A stretch of DNA of 64,000 bases from DT-111 sp965263225 (lineage in GTDB: Bacteria > Bacteroidota > Bacteroidia > Chitinophagales > Saprospiraceae): positions 62,001 through 126,000 of the forward strand of contig CBDHHG010000011.1 in NCBI GenBank assembly GCA_965263225.1. Direction: 5' to 3'. Position 1 is the first letter of the stretch; every line of letters begins with the position of its first letter. The notes under the pieces were generated by a model that searched no databases, had not been told where the DNA came from, and saw nothing but the letters and a program-made list of their open reading frames with translations. This document shows positions 8,841-17,873 of the stretch, in pieces. The position numbers and the translations under genes were made by a program.

Positions 8841-9629
8841 ATGCATAAGAAATCACACCGCCTTTTGTCCATGATCATTATCTTAAGTATAGGACTTGAG
8901 GCAATCGCACAACCCTTTTCCTATCCTTTCAGCAAGCAAGAAGCAGTGATTGATGAATACCATGGGCATCGTATTGTAGATCCCTACCGATGGCTAGAGC
9001 ATACCGAAAGTGTCGAGGTTCAAAAGTGGATGAAAACGCAAGATCAATTTTTAAAGGAATTCATTGCTAAGCCACAGCGATTACAACACATTAGTTCCAA
9101 AATTGAATCCTTAGAAAATACAGGAACGAACTATGGGGTTCCGCAGAAGGCTGGAAAGTATTATTATTACAACAGTTGGCCTAAAGGCCTGCGGCACGCT
9201 CTTATTCATCAGCGGGAGGGGCGAGAAGGCACTGCTAAAGTAATCGTCGATCTCAATACCATCTTGGATCCGTCTACTGTGTACCGAATTGAGCTCGAAA
9301 CAGGGACGATGAGTGATTTCTATCAAACCTTCTTGACTGTGTACCGAATTGAGCTCGAAACAGGGACGATGAGTGATTTCTATCAAAGAACGTTGTCAAT
9401 TGACCATTCGGAATACGTTAGCCGAAATACCTACTACGAAAGCTTCGACGAAACCAAGGTCCCCATTTACAGTGTGCACAAGCAGGGGATACAAAAAGGC
9501 AAAGGCAATCCAGTATATATGTATGCTTATGGATTTGGTGTGACGAATGCACAAAGGCGTGAAACCTATAGCCAGGAATTGTATTTCCTAGCAGAGGTTT
9601 TGGGACTTGAATTAGAGGATTGGGATTAA
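8841..9629 (+). pseudogene. Prolyl oligopeptidase (S9A) remnant, internally deleted and truncated
   Basis: The 262-codon frame begins with a signal peptide (to about AIAQ) and a normal S9A start (YPFSKQEAVIDEYHGHRI, VDPYRWLEH). Near residue 140 it jumps from DLNTILDPS directly to the last propeller blade (VYRIELETGTMSDFYQ). It then enters the start of the peptidase domain (YESFDETKVPIYSVHKQGI, NPVYMYAYGFG) and stops soon after. Intact members are about 700 residues with a Ser-Asp-His triad; the Ser, Asp and His regions are all absent. A 60-bp segment is duplicated in tandem inside. The product cannot be an active peptidase. Confidence 0.85.
9276..9395 (+). repeat. Tandem 60-bp duplication in the S9A remnant
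   Basis: Two 60-bp units (9276-9335 and 9336-9395) share an identical 52-bp core, starting ACTGTGTACCGAATTGAGCT and ending TTTCTATCAAA. The unit is 20 codons, so the frame is kept and VYRIELETGTMSDFYQ appears twice. Confidence 0.95.
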
Positions 9630-9897
9630 TGGAATCCCACGAAAATTAAGGGTCAGGTCAAGGAAGATTCTATATGCTGAAATAGTCACTTTCAAAGCTC
9701 TTGATGCTCTTCCAAGCCACTAAGTATTATCGGTTAATCCTAAAATTGCGCTAGTAGGTCAATTGCTCACCTTTAGCAGCGAATGGTAGCATACTATCCC
9801 CGAGTGGAAGATATTCTACCTTCAAGAGAAATAAGTGTACTTTGGGCCCAACCTGATCCATGACTTGGGCCGTCTAACTCAATAAAGAACTGTAAAA

Positions 9898-10350
9898 ATG
9901 AAAACAATCAAAACATTAGGTTTCCTTTGCCTTTTAACTATGATTTTCTCTTGTCATAAGGTCAACCTTTGTGGCTTAGAACAGGATGTAACCTTAGGAG
10001 AAATTGAACAAGTATTAGACTTGACTTGCTTTGTAGGAGGTACCAATGAACAAATCATTCGGTCCACAGAAGAATTAGAGTCTTTATTTGCAGATCGTCC
10101 TTGTGAAGGAACAGTACCCAACATAGATTTTTCGCAATACACCTTACTGGGTCAATTCGGCGGTGCAACGGGCTGTGAGCGATTTTACTCTCGGAGCGTT
10201 TCTATCAATGAAAACCAACGTAAGTACAATTTCTTGGTGCGGGTTAGCGAATGTGGTGGCTGTGAACCCTGGGAAATGCGCTGGCATTGGGTATTAGTAC
10301 CTATCCTTCCCGAGAACTATAGTGTCAACTTCGAATTTGAGACCATATGA
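9898..10350 (+). CDS. Small secreted lipoprotein, function unknown
   Basis: 150 aa. The N-terminus is a lipoprotein signal (MKTIKTLGFLCLLTMIFSC, lipobox Cys at 19). The mature part has several cysteines, including ECGGCEPWEMRWHW near the C-terminus and FGGATGC in the middle, so disulphides or metal binding are possible. I do not recognise the family. It stands alone between gaps and is followed by a good terminator. Confidence 0.75.
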   Translation: MKTIKTLGFLCLLTMIFSCHKVNLCGLEQDVTLGEIEQVLDLTCFVGGTNEQIIRSTEELESLFADRPCEGTVPNIDFSQYTLLGQFGGATGCERFYSRSVSINENQRKYNFLVRVSECGGCEPWEMRWHWVLVPILPENYSVNFEFETI

Positions 10351-10440
10351 TTATAACTATGCTTGATATAAAGCCACTTAGCATCTAGGTTGTATACACA
10401 ACAATCCTTTGCTATAATTATTTAGTGGTAAAATGGACCA

Positions 10441-10478
10441 GCAGGTCAACTGAGGTTGATCTGCCTTTTGGTTTTTTG
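10441..10478 (+). terminator. Rho-independent terminator
   Basis: The stem GCAGGTCAAC / GTTGATCTGC (10 pairs with one G-U, loop TGAG) is followed by CTTTTGGTTTTTTG. It lies 90 bp after the lipoprotein gene ending at 10350. Confidence 0.7.
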
Positions 10479-10623
10479 TCAAAGGTAAAGTGTAGGTTAA
10501 ATCTGGCGAATTGTTGGTGGAAGTCAAAGGTGGGGATATCTTGACTTGCGATAGTTGACCTTTTTCCCGTCATTATAATACTGCTATACCATAGCGCCAT
10601 CACCGGAAAAACCCGCACTGTAC

Positions 10624-12216
10624 ATGCTTATCAATCAAAGAGCAAAACCCGCCTTTTATTTTGCACTACCGCTATTATGTATGCTCTCCCTGAGCTTCCT
10701 CCCCCTAACAAATTCCAAGGCCGTTTTTGCGATGGAAGAGGTCTGCGATAATGCCATTGATGATGACAATGATGGGCTGATAGATATCAATGATCCAGAT
10801 TGTCGCTGTGAAATCGTGCGGCAGGAATCCCTCGTTCCCAATCCCTCCTTCGAAGATTACTTATGTTGCCCAAATGATCATAGTCAAATGAACTGTGTCA
10901 CTGGATGGCAACAAGCATCAGGTGCCACGACGGACTATTTGAACCAGTGCGGTTATGTATCGATCCCTTTTTTAAGTCCATTCCCAGATGGAGATGGGGC
11001 CATCGCCTTCATTGCCGGGAGTATAGAAAACCCTGACGGTACAGAAATCCACAAAGAATATGCTGGGGTCTGTCTAAACCATCCGATGGAAAAGGATGCG
11101 GTTTACGAATTTGAGTTCTATATCGGTTTTTTAGATGAAGCCAATTCTCCCCCGATCAATTTTACTTTCTTTGGGTCTCCTAGCTGTTCTAATCTCCCCT
11201 TTACATCTGGCTACGATTGTCCCACCAATTATTCAGACTGGTACTTACTGGATAGCCAAGAGTTTTCTTTAGAAGATACACCGGGTTGGAAGAAAGTGAG
11301 TATGACGATCCAGCCAAGTGTCGATATCCAAGCCATTGTAATTGGAGATGATTGTAATCCAAAGGATGGTCTTAAGGTTTACCTTTTGGATAATTTGATC
11401 CTGAAGAATGAAGGGAGCATAGATTTCGAGCTATTGGACTCCGGCTCTCCTTGTGATACCAACTTCGCTTTTGCAGTAGAAGAGCAAAGTGATTACCGAT
11501 ATCAGTGGTATAAAGAAGGCGTTGCTTTACCTGGAGAAACCTTCGGGGAGTTAACAGAGATGTACGGAGAAGGGGCTTATCAACTTAGAATCATTAATGC
11601 AGAAACTGGACAGTGCCGAATTTCTGAGGACTATCTATTTTTCATTCCTGTCATTGAACAGCGAATCTTTGAAACGATCTGTGCAGGAGAGCGTCTTTTG
11701 CTAGGAGGAAACTCCTTTGAGGAAGCAGGATTGTATGAAGTGGTATTTTCTTCAGCAGATGGCTGCGACAGCATTGTACTGCTAGATTTAGAAGTCCAAC
11801 AGCATAGGGTAGATACAGTTTATGCTGAGATTATTCCGGGATCTTCCTATGAGATTGGAGGGCAACGGTTTGCCGCAGAAGGAGAATATCAAGTTGATCT
11901 CACCCGTACAGAGCAATGTGATAGTTCTGTCGTCCTATTTTTAGCCTATACTCATATTTATTTGCCTAATGCTTTTTCTCCAAATGGAGATAATATTAAT
12001 GACTACTTCGAGATCTATACAGGATCAAATACTTACCAAAGCATACTAATGCAAATTTACGATAGATGGGGAAATTTGATCTTTGAAGGAGAAAAGTGGG
12101 ATGGCACCTACAAGAATCAAGAAATGAATTCCGGGGTGTATGTCTATCTAGTTAGGCTAACAAGTACTGATGGCCATACGACCACCTTGAGTAATTCATT
12201 CACCTTAATCAGATAA
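10624..12216 (+). CDS. T9SS type B (CHU_C) secreted protein with Asp-rich calcium-type loop
   Basis: 530 aa. A signal segment (about residues 8-36) is followed by DNAIDDDNDGLIDINDPDC (about 41-60), a calcium-binding-like Asp loop common in secreted proteins. Next is a Cys-containing region with FEDYLCCPNDH and a segment like a PA14/lectin-type exported domain. The last 90 residues (YLPNAFSPNGDNINDYFEI ... YDRWGNLIFEG ... GVYVYLVRL) are the CHU_C / gliding motility-associated domain used for T9SS type B export. It should be secreted or cell-surface attached. No catalytic motif was recognised. Confidence 0.85.
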   Translation: MLINQRAKPAFYFALPLLCMLSLSFLPLTNSKAVFAMEEVCDNAIDDDNDGLIDINDPDCRCEIVRQESLVPNPSFEDYLCCPNDHSQMNCVTGWQQASGATTDYLNQCGYVSIPFLSPFPDGDGAIAFIAGSIENPDGTEIHKEYAGVCLNHPMEKDAVYEFEFYIGFLDEANSPPINFTFFGSPSCSNLPFTSGYDCPTNYSDWYLLDSQEFSLEDTPGWKKVSMTIQPSVDIQAIVIGDDCNPKDGLKVYLLDNLILKNEGSIDFELLDSGSPCDTNFAFAVEEQSDYRYQWYKEGVALPGETFGELTEMYGEGAYQLRIINAETGQCRISEDYLFFIPVIEQRIFETICAGERLLLGGNSFEEAGLYEVVFSSADGCDSIVLLDLEVQQHRVDTVYAEIIPGSSYEIGGQRFAAEGEYQVDLTRTEQCDSSVVLFLAYTHIYLPNAFSPNGDNINDYFEIYTGSNTYQSILMQIYDRWGNLIFEGEKWDGTYKNQEMNSGVYVYLVRLTSTDGHTTTLSNSFTLIR

Positions 12217-12294
12217 TTGCGCTTCAATATTTTGATCCATTAAAATGTAAGTGAATGCTTGCTATTGCTTATGTTTGAACAAATAATTCAGGTC

Positions 12295-13188
12295 ATGCAT
12301 CGCCTACTTCTTCCTTTGCTATTATGCTACGCCAGCGCCCTATCTGCGCAATCGGCGAAAGATCTACTCACATTCGGAGTAATTGCAGATTGCCAATACT
12401 GTGATTGCCCCTCTACTACCCAGCGTTTTTATCGCCATTCTCCCAGTAAATTGAAAGCTTGCATTGCCGAGTTTAACAAAAATGATTTGGCTTTTGCAGT
12501 ACATTTAGGGGATTATATTGATAAGAACTTTGCCAGTTTCGATACGTTGCAGCCAATTATTGACCAATTGCAAACTCCATTGAAGCAGGTGCTGGGGAAT
12601 CATGATTTTTCTGTCGAAGAAACCCTTAAACGCAAGGTGCCCAAACGCATGGGCTTATCCCGAAGGTATTATAGCTTCAAAGAACAGAACTGGCGTTTCA
12701 TTGCGCTTGACGGAAATGATCTCAGCACTTTTGCTAGTTTCGGTAAACGGAAACAAGCTGAAGCTACCCATTTACTTAAAGAAATAGAGGCGGCCGGTAA
12801 CATCAATGCACAAACCTGGAATGGCGGAGTCAGCTCCCGGCAGATCAAATGGTTAGAAAAGCAATTGCGCAGAGCTGATCGCAAGGGAGAAAGTGTCATA
12901 CTTTTTTGTCATTTCCCCGTACATCCGATAGATCCGCACAACCTTTGGAACGACCGGAAAATCCAGGAAGTACTAGCTGCTCACCCCGCTGTAAAAGCTT
13001 ATTTCAATGGGCACAATCATGCGGGTGCTTACGGAGAAAAAGACGGGATTCACTATCTAACTTTTGCAGGAATGGTAGATACCCCGGACAACACTTCGTA
13101 TGCAATCGTGAGAATCCAAAAGGACCGTATCCTAATTCAAGGTTTCGGTCGGCAGGAAGATTTGGAGTTATGGCTTTCAAAAGAATAA
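12295..13188 (+). CDS. Secreted metallophosphoesterase, ADP-ribose/CDP-alcohol diphosphatase-like
   Basis: 297 aa from the ATG at 12295, which gives a clean signal peptide (LLLPLLLCYASALSAQS). The TTG at 12259 adds only an odd extension. Calcineurin-type metal motifs are all present: GVIADCQYCD, LGDYID, GNHD, CHFPVHP and NGHNHAG. The flanking pattern (RFYRHSPSKLK, WNGGVSSRQIKWLE, and GMVDTPDNTSYAIV at the end) matches the Mn-dependent ADP-ribose/CDP-alcohol diphosphatase family known mainly from eukaryotes, rather than generic phosphoesterases. Probable role: periplasmic or external hydrolysis of nucleotide diphosphate compounds. The substrate is inferred from memory of the family. Confidence 0.8.
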   Translation: MHRLLLPLLLCYASALSAQSAKDLLTFGVIADCQYCDCPSTTQRFYRHSPSKLKACIAEFNKNDLAFAVHLGDYIDKNFASFDTLQPIIDQLQTPLKQVLGNHDFSVEETLKRKVPKRMGLSRRYYSFKEQNWRFIALDGNDLSTFASFGKRKQAEATHLLKEIEAAGNINAQTWNGGVSSRQIKWLEKQLRRADRKGESVILFCHFPVHPIDPHNLWNDRKIQEVLAAHPAVKAYFNGHNHAGAYGEKDGIHYLTFAGMVDTPDNTSYAIVRIQKDRILIQGFGRQEDLELWLSKE

Positions 13189-13308
13189 CAGGAATCACAA
13201 TTTCGTTTTTTCTGTATTTAGCAATACTCAATATTTAACTACATAAGCGTACAACCACCTATCTAAGTACTTATTTAACAACAACTTATCTTTGCGAATA
13301 AAAAGCCG

Positions 13309-13316
13309 TAATTTTG
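13309..13316 (+). promoter_or_regulatory. Possible -7 element (TAATTTTG) for the DUF3078 gene
   Basis: TAATTTTGC fits the Bacteroidota -7 consensus TAnnTTTG. A TTTG at 13291-13294 is only 14 bases away, too close for a normal -33 box, so the call is tentative. Confidence 0.35.
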
Positions 13317-13410
13317 CTCTTATGAATTCAGTTACTTTCTGAATATGTTCGCGTCAAAAGAACCGTTGACAAATTTCAAAAAAATGTTCACTAGAAAAAT
13401 GGGACATCCA

Positions 13411-14346
13411 ATGTTACGAAAACTTAGTTTAGGATTGCTGTTGTGCTTTATTTCTATTCTCTCTCATGCACAAACCTTAGAAGAACTAAAGGCTCAAAAA
13501 GCGGCCCTTGCCGCTGGCCAAGCCACTGAGCAGGCTAAAGTCGATTCCTTCGCTGCAGAAATTGCCAAACTAGATAGTCGAATCGAGATCCTCTCAGGAT
13601 GGCAGACCGGATTTGATGGTGTGATTGGTTTAACTTTTGGTAGCTCCAACAATTGGCAAAGTAACGCCAACCCCAATTCCTCCTTCTCGAATCTCTCCAT
13701 TGGCTTAAATGCCTTTGCCAACATTATTAAAGAGAAGAGCTTTTGGAGAAACACATTCACCTCTAATACTGCCTGGCAAAGCCTTGATGTAGATACAGAT
13801 GACAACACGGAAGAGCAAAGCTTTCTGGAAAATCGCACTACCGATGTATTGGCGGTGGGCTCGCTCTATGGTCTACGGTTAAACCAAGACTTCGCCATCT
13901 CTGCCATGGCAGATTTCAACTCCTCTATCTTCAATTTCTTAGAGCCGGGGTCTTTGGGCTTTGGTGCGGGTGCTACCTATACCCCTCACCAGTTGCCTAA
14001 TTTTGTAGCGGTAATTCATCCCTTGACCTACCAGATCGCTTTTCCTTCTACGGATAGTCCGATTGAGACTACCGGGGGATTAGGATCAAAGGTTAAAATC
14101 ACTTATAATAAGTCCTTTACAGGCGGGGTCAATTGGTCATCCAATTTTAGCACCTTCATCCCTTACAGCCAGCCAGCTGAGGATTCTGAGGAAGCTCCTC
14201 TTTTTGAATACACCTGGATCAATACTATTTCTTTCAATGTTTGGAAAGGAATTGGCATTGGCCTGAACTTCGGTATCCGCCAAGCTGAATTCGAATTTGA
14301 CGGTACCCAATCTTTTAGCACCTTAGGTATCTCCTACGGTTTCTAA
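13411..14346 (+). CDS. DUF3078 outer-membrane-like protein
   Basis: 311 aa from the ATG at 13411, which starts a clean signal peptide (MLRKLSLGLLLCFISILSHA). Earlier in-frame ATGs at 13345, 13384 and 13399 would add a charged extension. After cleavage comes a short coiled-coil-like segment (LEELKAQKAALAAGQ to about residue 55 of the mature protein). A beta-strand-rich body follows (SGWQTGFDGVIGLTFG, NNWQSNANPN) and ends in GISYGF. It matches the DUF3078 family of Bacteroidota, presumed outer-membrane beta-barrels of unknown function. It is followed by a bidirectional terminator. Confidence 0.85.
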   Translation: MLRKLSLGLLLCFISILSHAQTLEELKAQKAALAAGQATEQAKVDSFAAEIAKLDSRIEILSGWQTGFDGVIGLTFGSSNNWQSNANPNSSFSNLSIGLNAFANIIKEKSFWRNTFTSNTAWQSLDVDTDDNTEEQSFLENRTTDVLAVGSLYGLRLNQDFAISAMADFNSSIFNFLEPGSLGFGAGATYTPHQLPNFVAVIHPLTYQIAFPSTDSPIETTGGLGSKVKITYNKSFTGGVNWSSNFSTFIPYSQPAEDSEEAPLFEYTWINTISFNVWKGIGIGLNFGIRQAEFEFDGTQSFSTLGISYGF

Positions 14347-14363
14347 GCTAACTTGAAAAGCAT

Positions 14364-14402
14364 TAAAAAACGGTTGTTTTCCTATGAAAGCAGCCGTTTT
14401 TT
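14364..14402. terminator. Bidirectional Rho-independent terminator
   Basis: AAAAAACGGTTG ... CAGCCGTTTTTT forms a hairpin with A and T tracts on both sides. It sits between two convergent genes (ends 14346 and 14413) and can serve both. Confidence 0.8.
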
Positions 14403-14412
14403 AATATCTGTA

Positions 14413-15306
14413 CTACCGTAGATTGCAGGCTCCCTCTTCGGGTTTAAGCTGATCTACGATAATGGATTGACCATTGTCTCTAAATTCTCCGCTTATGATA
14501 TTATAATCCGCAAAGGGTGGATCTATGTTCAGTTGAACCGGTAACTTATCTCCCGCAAAATCAATGAAGTCACTTGCCAGGCGAAAACTTGCGTAGAATT
14601 TGTTTCCCACCTGCCGATAAATACCAAAGGCACGAGTAATAGATGGATTAATGGCTCCACTGACATAGATATCTTGTTGCCGAAAAATAGAGCCTGTTAC
14701 CGGAAGATCAAACGGGATTTCGCGATGGACAAACTCTATGGCATTGTCCTCATCTGTAGCTTGCTGGATGTTAATAATCGGGCAATCGTAGTTGGCCTGC
14801 ACTTTGGGAGGTTGTTGGGTATTAAGATTATGTCCATCGCAAAGGCAGATCATGTTATCGGTAGCGAAGGCAGCAACCGTTCCGAATTGAGGCATGATCA
14901 CAGTGCTGCGCTCATCCAGTCCATTGGGAAAGGGCATATTGGGACCAGCTGGCATTTGCAACCGTAGTTGATCGTTTTGATAGGTATAAGAACCGTCAAA
15001 AGCAAAGTCTTGGTGTGTATCAGTTGTGAATAACACCTGCATCTTGTTTTCAGGCAGCAGCAGGAAGTACCATAGCAGTTGTGAATTTAATCGGCCACAC
15101 TGATAGACAGCGTCCAACGCTTGATTGGGCGTAAAGGGGAAGGCCTGTGCGATCTCATTCCGCAATTGCTCTTCGGTAGGCACTTGAATAGGGTTGTTGG
15201 GGTTATTGGGATTGTTTCCGTTTCCGGGATTGATATTCTCCTTTTTGCATCCTGCACTCAATAGGAAAATTAAACTCATTAGAGCTAGCCGCAGATGTAT
15301 TTTCAT
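14413..15306 (-). CDS. Lipoprotein of unknown function
   Basis: 297 aa. The lipoprotein signal ends in LLSAGC (Cys at 20) and is followed by a flexible Asn/Pro linker (GNGNNPNNPNNP). The globular part contains paired cysteines (VYQCGRLNSQ, MICLCDGHN, ANYDCP, EGACNLR at the very end). I do not recognise a family. Convergent with the DUF3078 gene; a shared terminator lies between them. Confidence 0.75.
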   Translation of the reverse strand: MKIHLRLALMSLIFLLSAGCKKENINPGNGNNPNNPNNPIQVPTEEQLRNEIAQAFPFTPNQALDAVYQCGRLNSQLLWYFLLLPENKMQVLFTTDTHQDFAFDGSYTYQNDQLRLQMPAGPNMPFPNGLDERSTVIMPQFGTVAAFATDNMICLCDGHNLNTQQPPKVQANYDCPIINIQQATDEDNAIEFVHREIPFDLPVTGSIFRQQDIYVSGAINPSITRAFGIYRQVGNKFYASFRLASDFIDFAGDKLPVQLNIDPPFADYNIISGEFRDNGQSIIVDQLKPEEGACNLR

Positions 15307-15431
15307 GGGTCGAGATTTGGGTTTATAAATTTGATATTAATGGGTTGTGTTTCCCGTCATCTACAAATTGCACCCTTTGTAAGAGAATTGTTTGACTAGG
15401 TGTTGCAAGAGTTTGCTGCTATGTCGCATCA

Positions 15432-15462
15432 TTGCAAATGCGACAGAAATTGAATACATTTG
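15432..15462 (+). promoter_or_regulatory. Bacteroidota-type promoter for the GH92-like gene
   Basis: TTG at 15432-15434, a 20-base spacer, then TACATTTG at 15455-15462. This fits TTG-N19/20-TAnnTTTG. The predicted transcript starts near 15469, which rules out the TTG at 15460 as a start codon and supports the ATG at 15532. Confidence 0.65.
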
Positions 15463-15531
15463 ACTCTAGCTCTACTAGAGGATTCTAACTGGAGCCCAAC
15501 AAAACGAAATTCAAAACCAGACTTTGTAAAG

Positions 15532-17838
15532 ATGATCCAGTCTCTACCTAAAATGGGGATGGCCCTGGCCTTCTCTTTTATTATGTTTATCACCTGCCAA
15601 GCCCCTTCTGAGTCGGCAGTCGATCCAAGTCCTGCCAAAGTTGATCTAGTCTACCCCTTCCTAGATGCCGCGAATTCTCGATGGTTCTTTTTCTCCTCCG
15701 CTTGTCGTCCCTTTGGCATGGTCAACCTAAATCCTGACACGGAAATAGACGGGGCCTGGGGAAGTGGGTATCGATATCATACAGATACCATTCGCGGACT
15801 TAGTCATATTCATGCTTGGCAGATGGCGGGGCTTTCTGTTCTCCCCGTACATTTCATCGAAGCGGAGGAACAGACAATTCTACAGGATTACTATTCCCCC
15901 TTTAGTCATGAACTAGAAGAGGCGAGTCCGGGATATCACAAGTTGGTACTGGATCGATACAATATCCAAGTAGAATTGACGAGTACTACCAGAGTGGGTT
16001 TTCATCGGTATAAATATGCTATGGCAAACCAGCGTGGCATAATTTTTAACTTAGGTGGAAAAATGGGGCCAAGCACATTGGCCGATGGCAAACTAGAACA
16101 GGTCAACAATCGCCTGCTATTGGGTTCTGTGACGAATAAGCCTACCCGAAGACGCCCTAGAGATCTTACGGTTTATTTCGCCATTCAACTAAATCAGGAC
16201 ATTGCAGGTATTGTACCGGGAGAGGACGGGAAGTTTTTGGTAAAATTGGGCGAAGAGTCAAATGACCTTTTAATGAAGGCAGCCATCTCTTACACCTCAG
16301 TGGAGAATGCTGAACTTAACCTCAAGAACGAGCTGCCCGAATGGGATTTTGAAGAAATCAAAACAGAATCACGGGAAGAGTGGAACAGCTTACTAGGCCG
16401 AATAGAAATTGCTGGTGGGACCGAAGAGAATCAAAGAAGATTCTATACCGACCTCTGGCACGCGCTACAAGGCAGGCGAATCATCAGTGACTTTAACGGA
16501 GCCTATCCAGATAATACGGCAGATACCTTCCGAATTGGGCAACTACCTGTGGATGCTGAAGGTCAGCCTCAATTCAATCACTATAATTCCGATTCCTTTT
16601 GGGGAGCCCAATGGACCCTCAATACACTTTGGGGACTGGTCTACCCAGATATTTATGAAGAATTTGTAAACAGTCTGCTAGTCTACTATAAAGATGGAGG
16701 ATTGGTGCCCCGAGGACCTTCCGGCGGTAACTATACCCACGTGATGACAGGGGCATCTTCTACGCCCTTCATCGTCAGCGCTTACCAGAAAGGGATTCGA
16801 GGGTTTGACGTAGCCCAGGCTTACGAAGGCATGAAGAAAAACCATATGCCAGGAGGTACCATGGGCCGTGCAGGTTATGAGCATAAAACCACTTTAGGTG
16901 GAGGATTACAGTATTATATTGATCAAGGCTATGTCCCCTACCCTATTCCGGAAGGCTCATTTGGCTATCACCAAGATGGTCCTAGTCTTACGATGGAATA
17001 TGCTTACCAGGATTGGACTTTAGCTCAGATGGCCAACAGCCTTGGTAAAACAGAAGATGCCCAATACTTCCTAGATAGAGCAAAACATTACGCCAATACC
17101 TTTGATGCGACAAGTGGCTGGATGCGGCCCAAAGCAGTGGATGGAAAATGGCAAGACCCCTTCGATCCATATACTATTAATACGGGCTTCAACGAATCCA
17201 ATGCCGCCCAATCTACCTGGTTTGTTCCGCATGACCTTGATGGTTTAGCCAACTTAATGGGAGGAAAAGAAAAGGCCATTGACAAACTTCAATCTCAATT
17301 TGAAAAGGCAAAGGAAATCAATTACACCGCCGGAGATCGGCACGAAAGAGAAAATCATCCTGAGTATTCTAGAATTCCTATCAACTATGGTAATCAGCCT
17401 TCCATCCAAACCGCCTTTATCTTTCATCATCTAGGAAGGCCCGACCTATCCCAATATTGGTCAAGAGAAATAACGCAGAAAGTATACGGAGGCTTACACC
17501 CGGAAACGGGCTACAAAGGAGATGAGGATCAAGGCTTGATGGGCGCTTTGGCTGTACTGCTTAAGATAGGCCTGTTCCAAATGAATGGCGGCACAGAGGA
17601 GGACCCTAGTTATCAGTTGGGGAGCCCCATTTTCGACCGTATCACTATTCAGTTACATCCGGCCTACAGCAGTGGAAAAACACTCTCCATCGAAACCATT
17701 GACAATCAAACCAGCACCCCTTACATACAGAAAGCCAATTGGAATGGTACTACCCTACCCGATTATACGCTAAGGCATAGCCAACTGATTCAGGGTGGTG
17801 TGCTACAACTACAGATGGGAGCGGAAGCACCGAACTAA
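15532..17838 (+). CDS. GH92-family alpha-mannosidase-like lipoprotein
   Basis: 768 aa from the ATG at 15532, which gives a lipoprotein signal with lipobox FITC (Cys about 22). The TTG at 15460 lies in the promoter. The GH92 pattern is clear: DLVYPFLDAANSRWFFFSS with CRPFGMVNLNPDT near the start, SFWGAQWTLNTLWGLVYP in the middle, then GFNESNAAQSTWFVPHDLDG and YKGDEDQGLMGALAVL. GH92 enzymes are calcium-dependent exo-acting alpha-mannosidases. Several family positions are altered: EGN-x-WQY is NESNAAQ, and GNDDxGQMSAW is GDEDQGLMGAL. Substrate specificity may therefore differ from canonical mannosidases. Normal length for the family. Confidence 0.85.
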   Translation: MIQSLPKMGMALAFSFIMFITCQAPSESAVDPSPAKVDLVYPFLDAANSRWFFFSSACRPFGMVNLNPDTEIDGAWGSGYRYHTDTIRGLSHIHAWQMAGLSVLPVHFIEAEEQTILQDYYSPFSHELEEASPGYHKLVLDRYNIQVELTSTTRVGFHRYKYAMANQRGIIFNLGGKMGPSTLADGKLEQVNNRLLLGSVTNKPTRRRPRDLTVYFAIQLNQDIAGIVPGEDGKFLVKLGEESNDLLMKAAISYTSVENAELNLKNELPEWDFEEIKTESREEWNSLLGRIEIAGGTEENQRRFYTDLWHALQGRRIISDFNGAYPDNTADTFRIGQLPVDAEGQPQFNHYNSDSFWGAQWTLNTLWGLVYPDIYEEFVNSLLVYYKDGGLVPRGPSGGNYTHVMTGASSTPFIVSAYQKGIRGFDVAQAYEGMKKNHMPGGTMGRAGYEHKTTLGGGLQYYIDQGYVPYPIPEGSFGYHQDGPSLTMEYAYQDWTLAQMANSLGKTEDAQYFLDRAKHYANTFDATSGWMRPKAVDGKWQDPFDPYTINTGFNESNAAQSTWFVPHDLDGLANLMGGKEKAIDKLQSQFEKAKEINYTAGDRHERENHPEYSRIPINYGNQPSIQTAFIFHHLGRPDLSQYWSREITQKVYGGLHPETGYKGDEDQGLMGALAVLLKIGLFQMNGGTEEDPSYQLGSPIFDRITIQLHPAYSSGKTLSIETIDNQTSTPYIQKANWNGTTLPDYTLRHSQLIQGGVLQLQMGAEAPN

Positions 17839-17873
17839 TCACATATAAAAAATATTCAGACCACAGTGCCATT

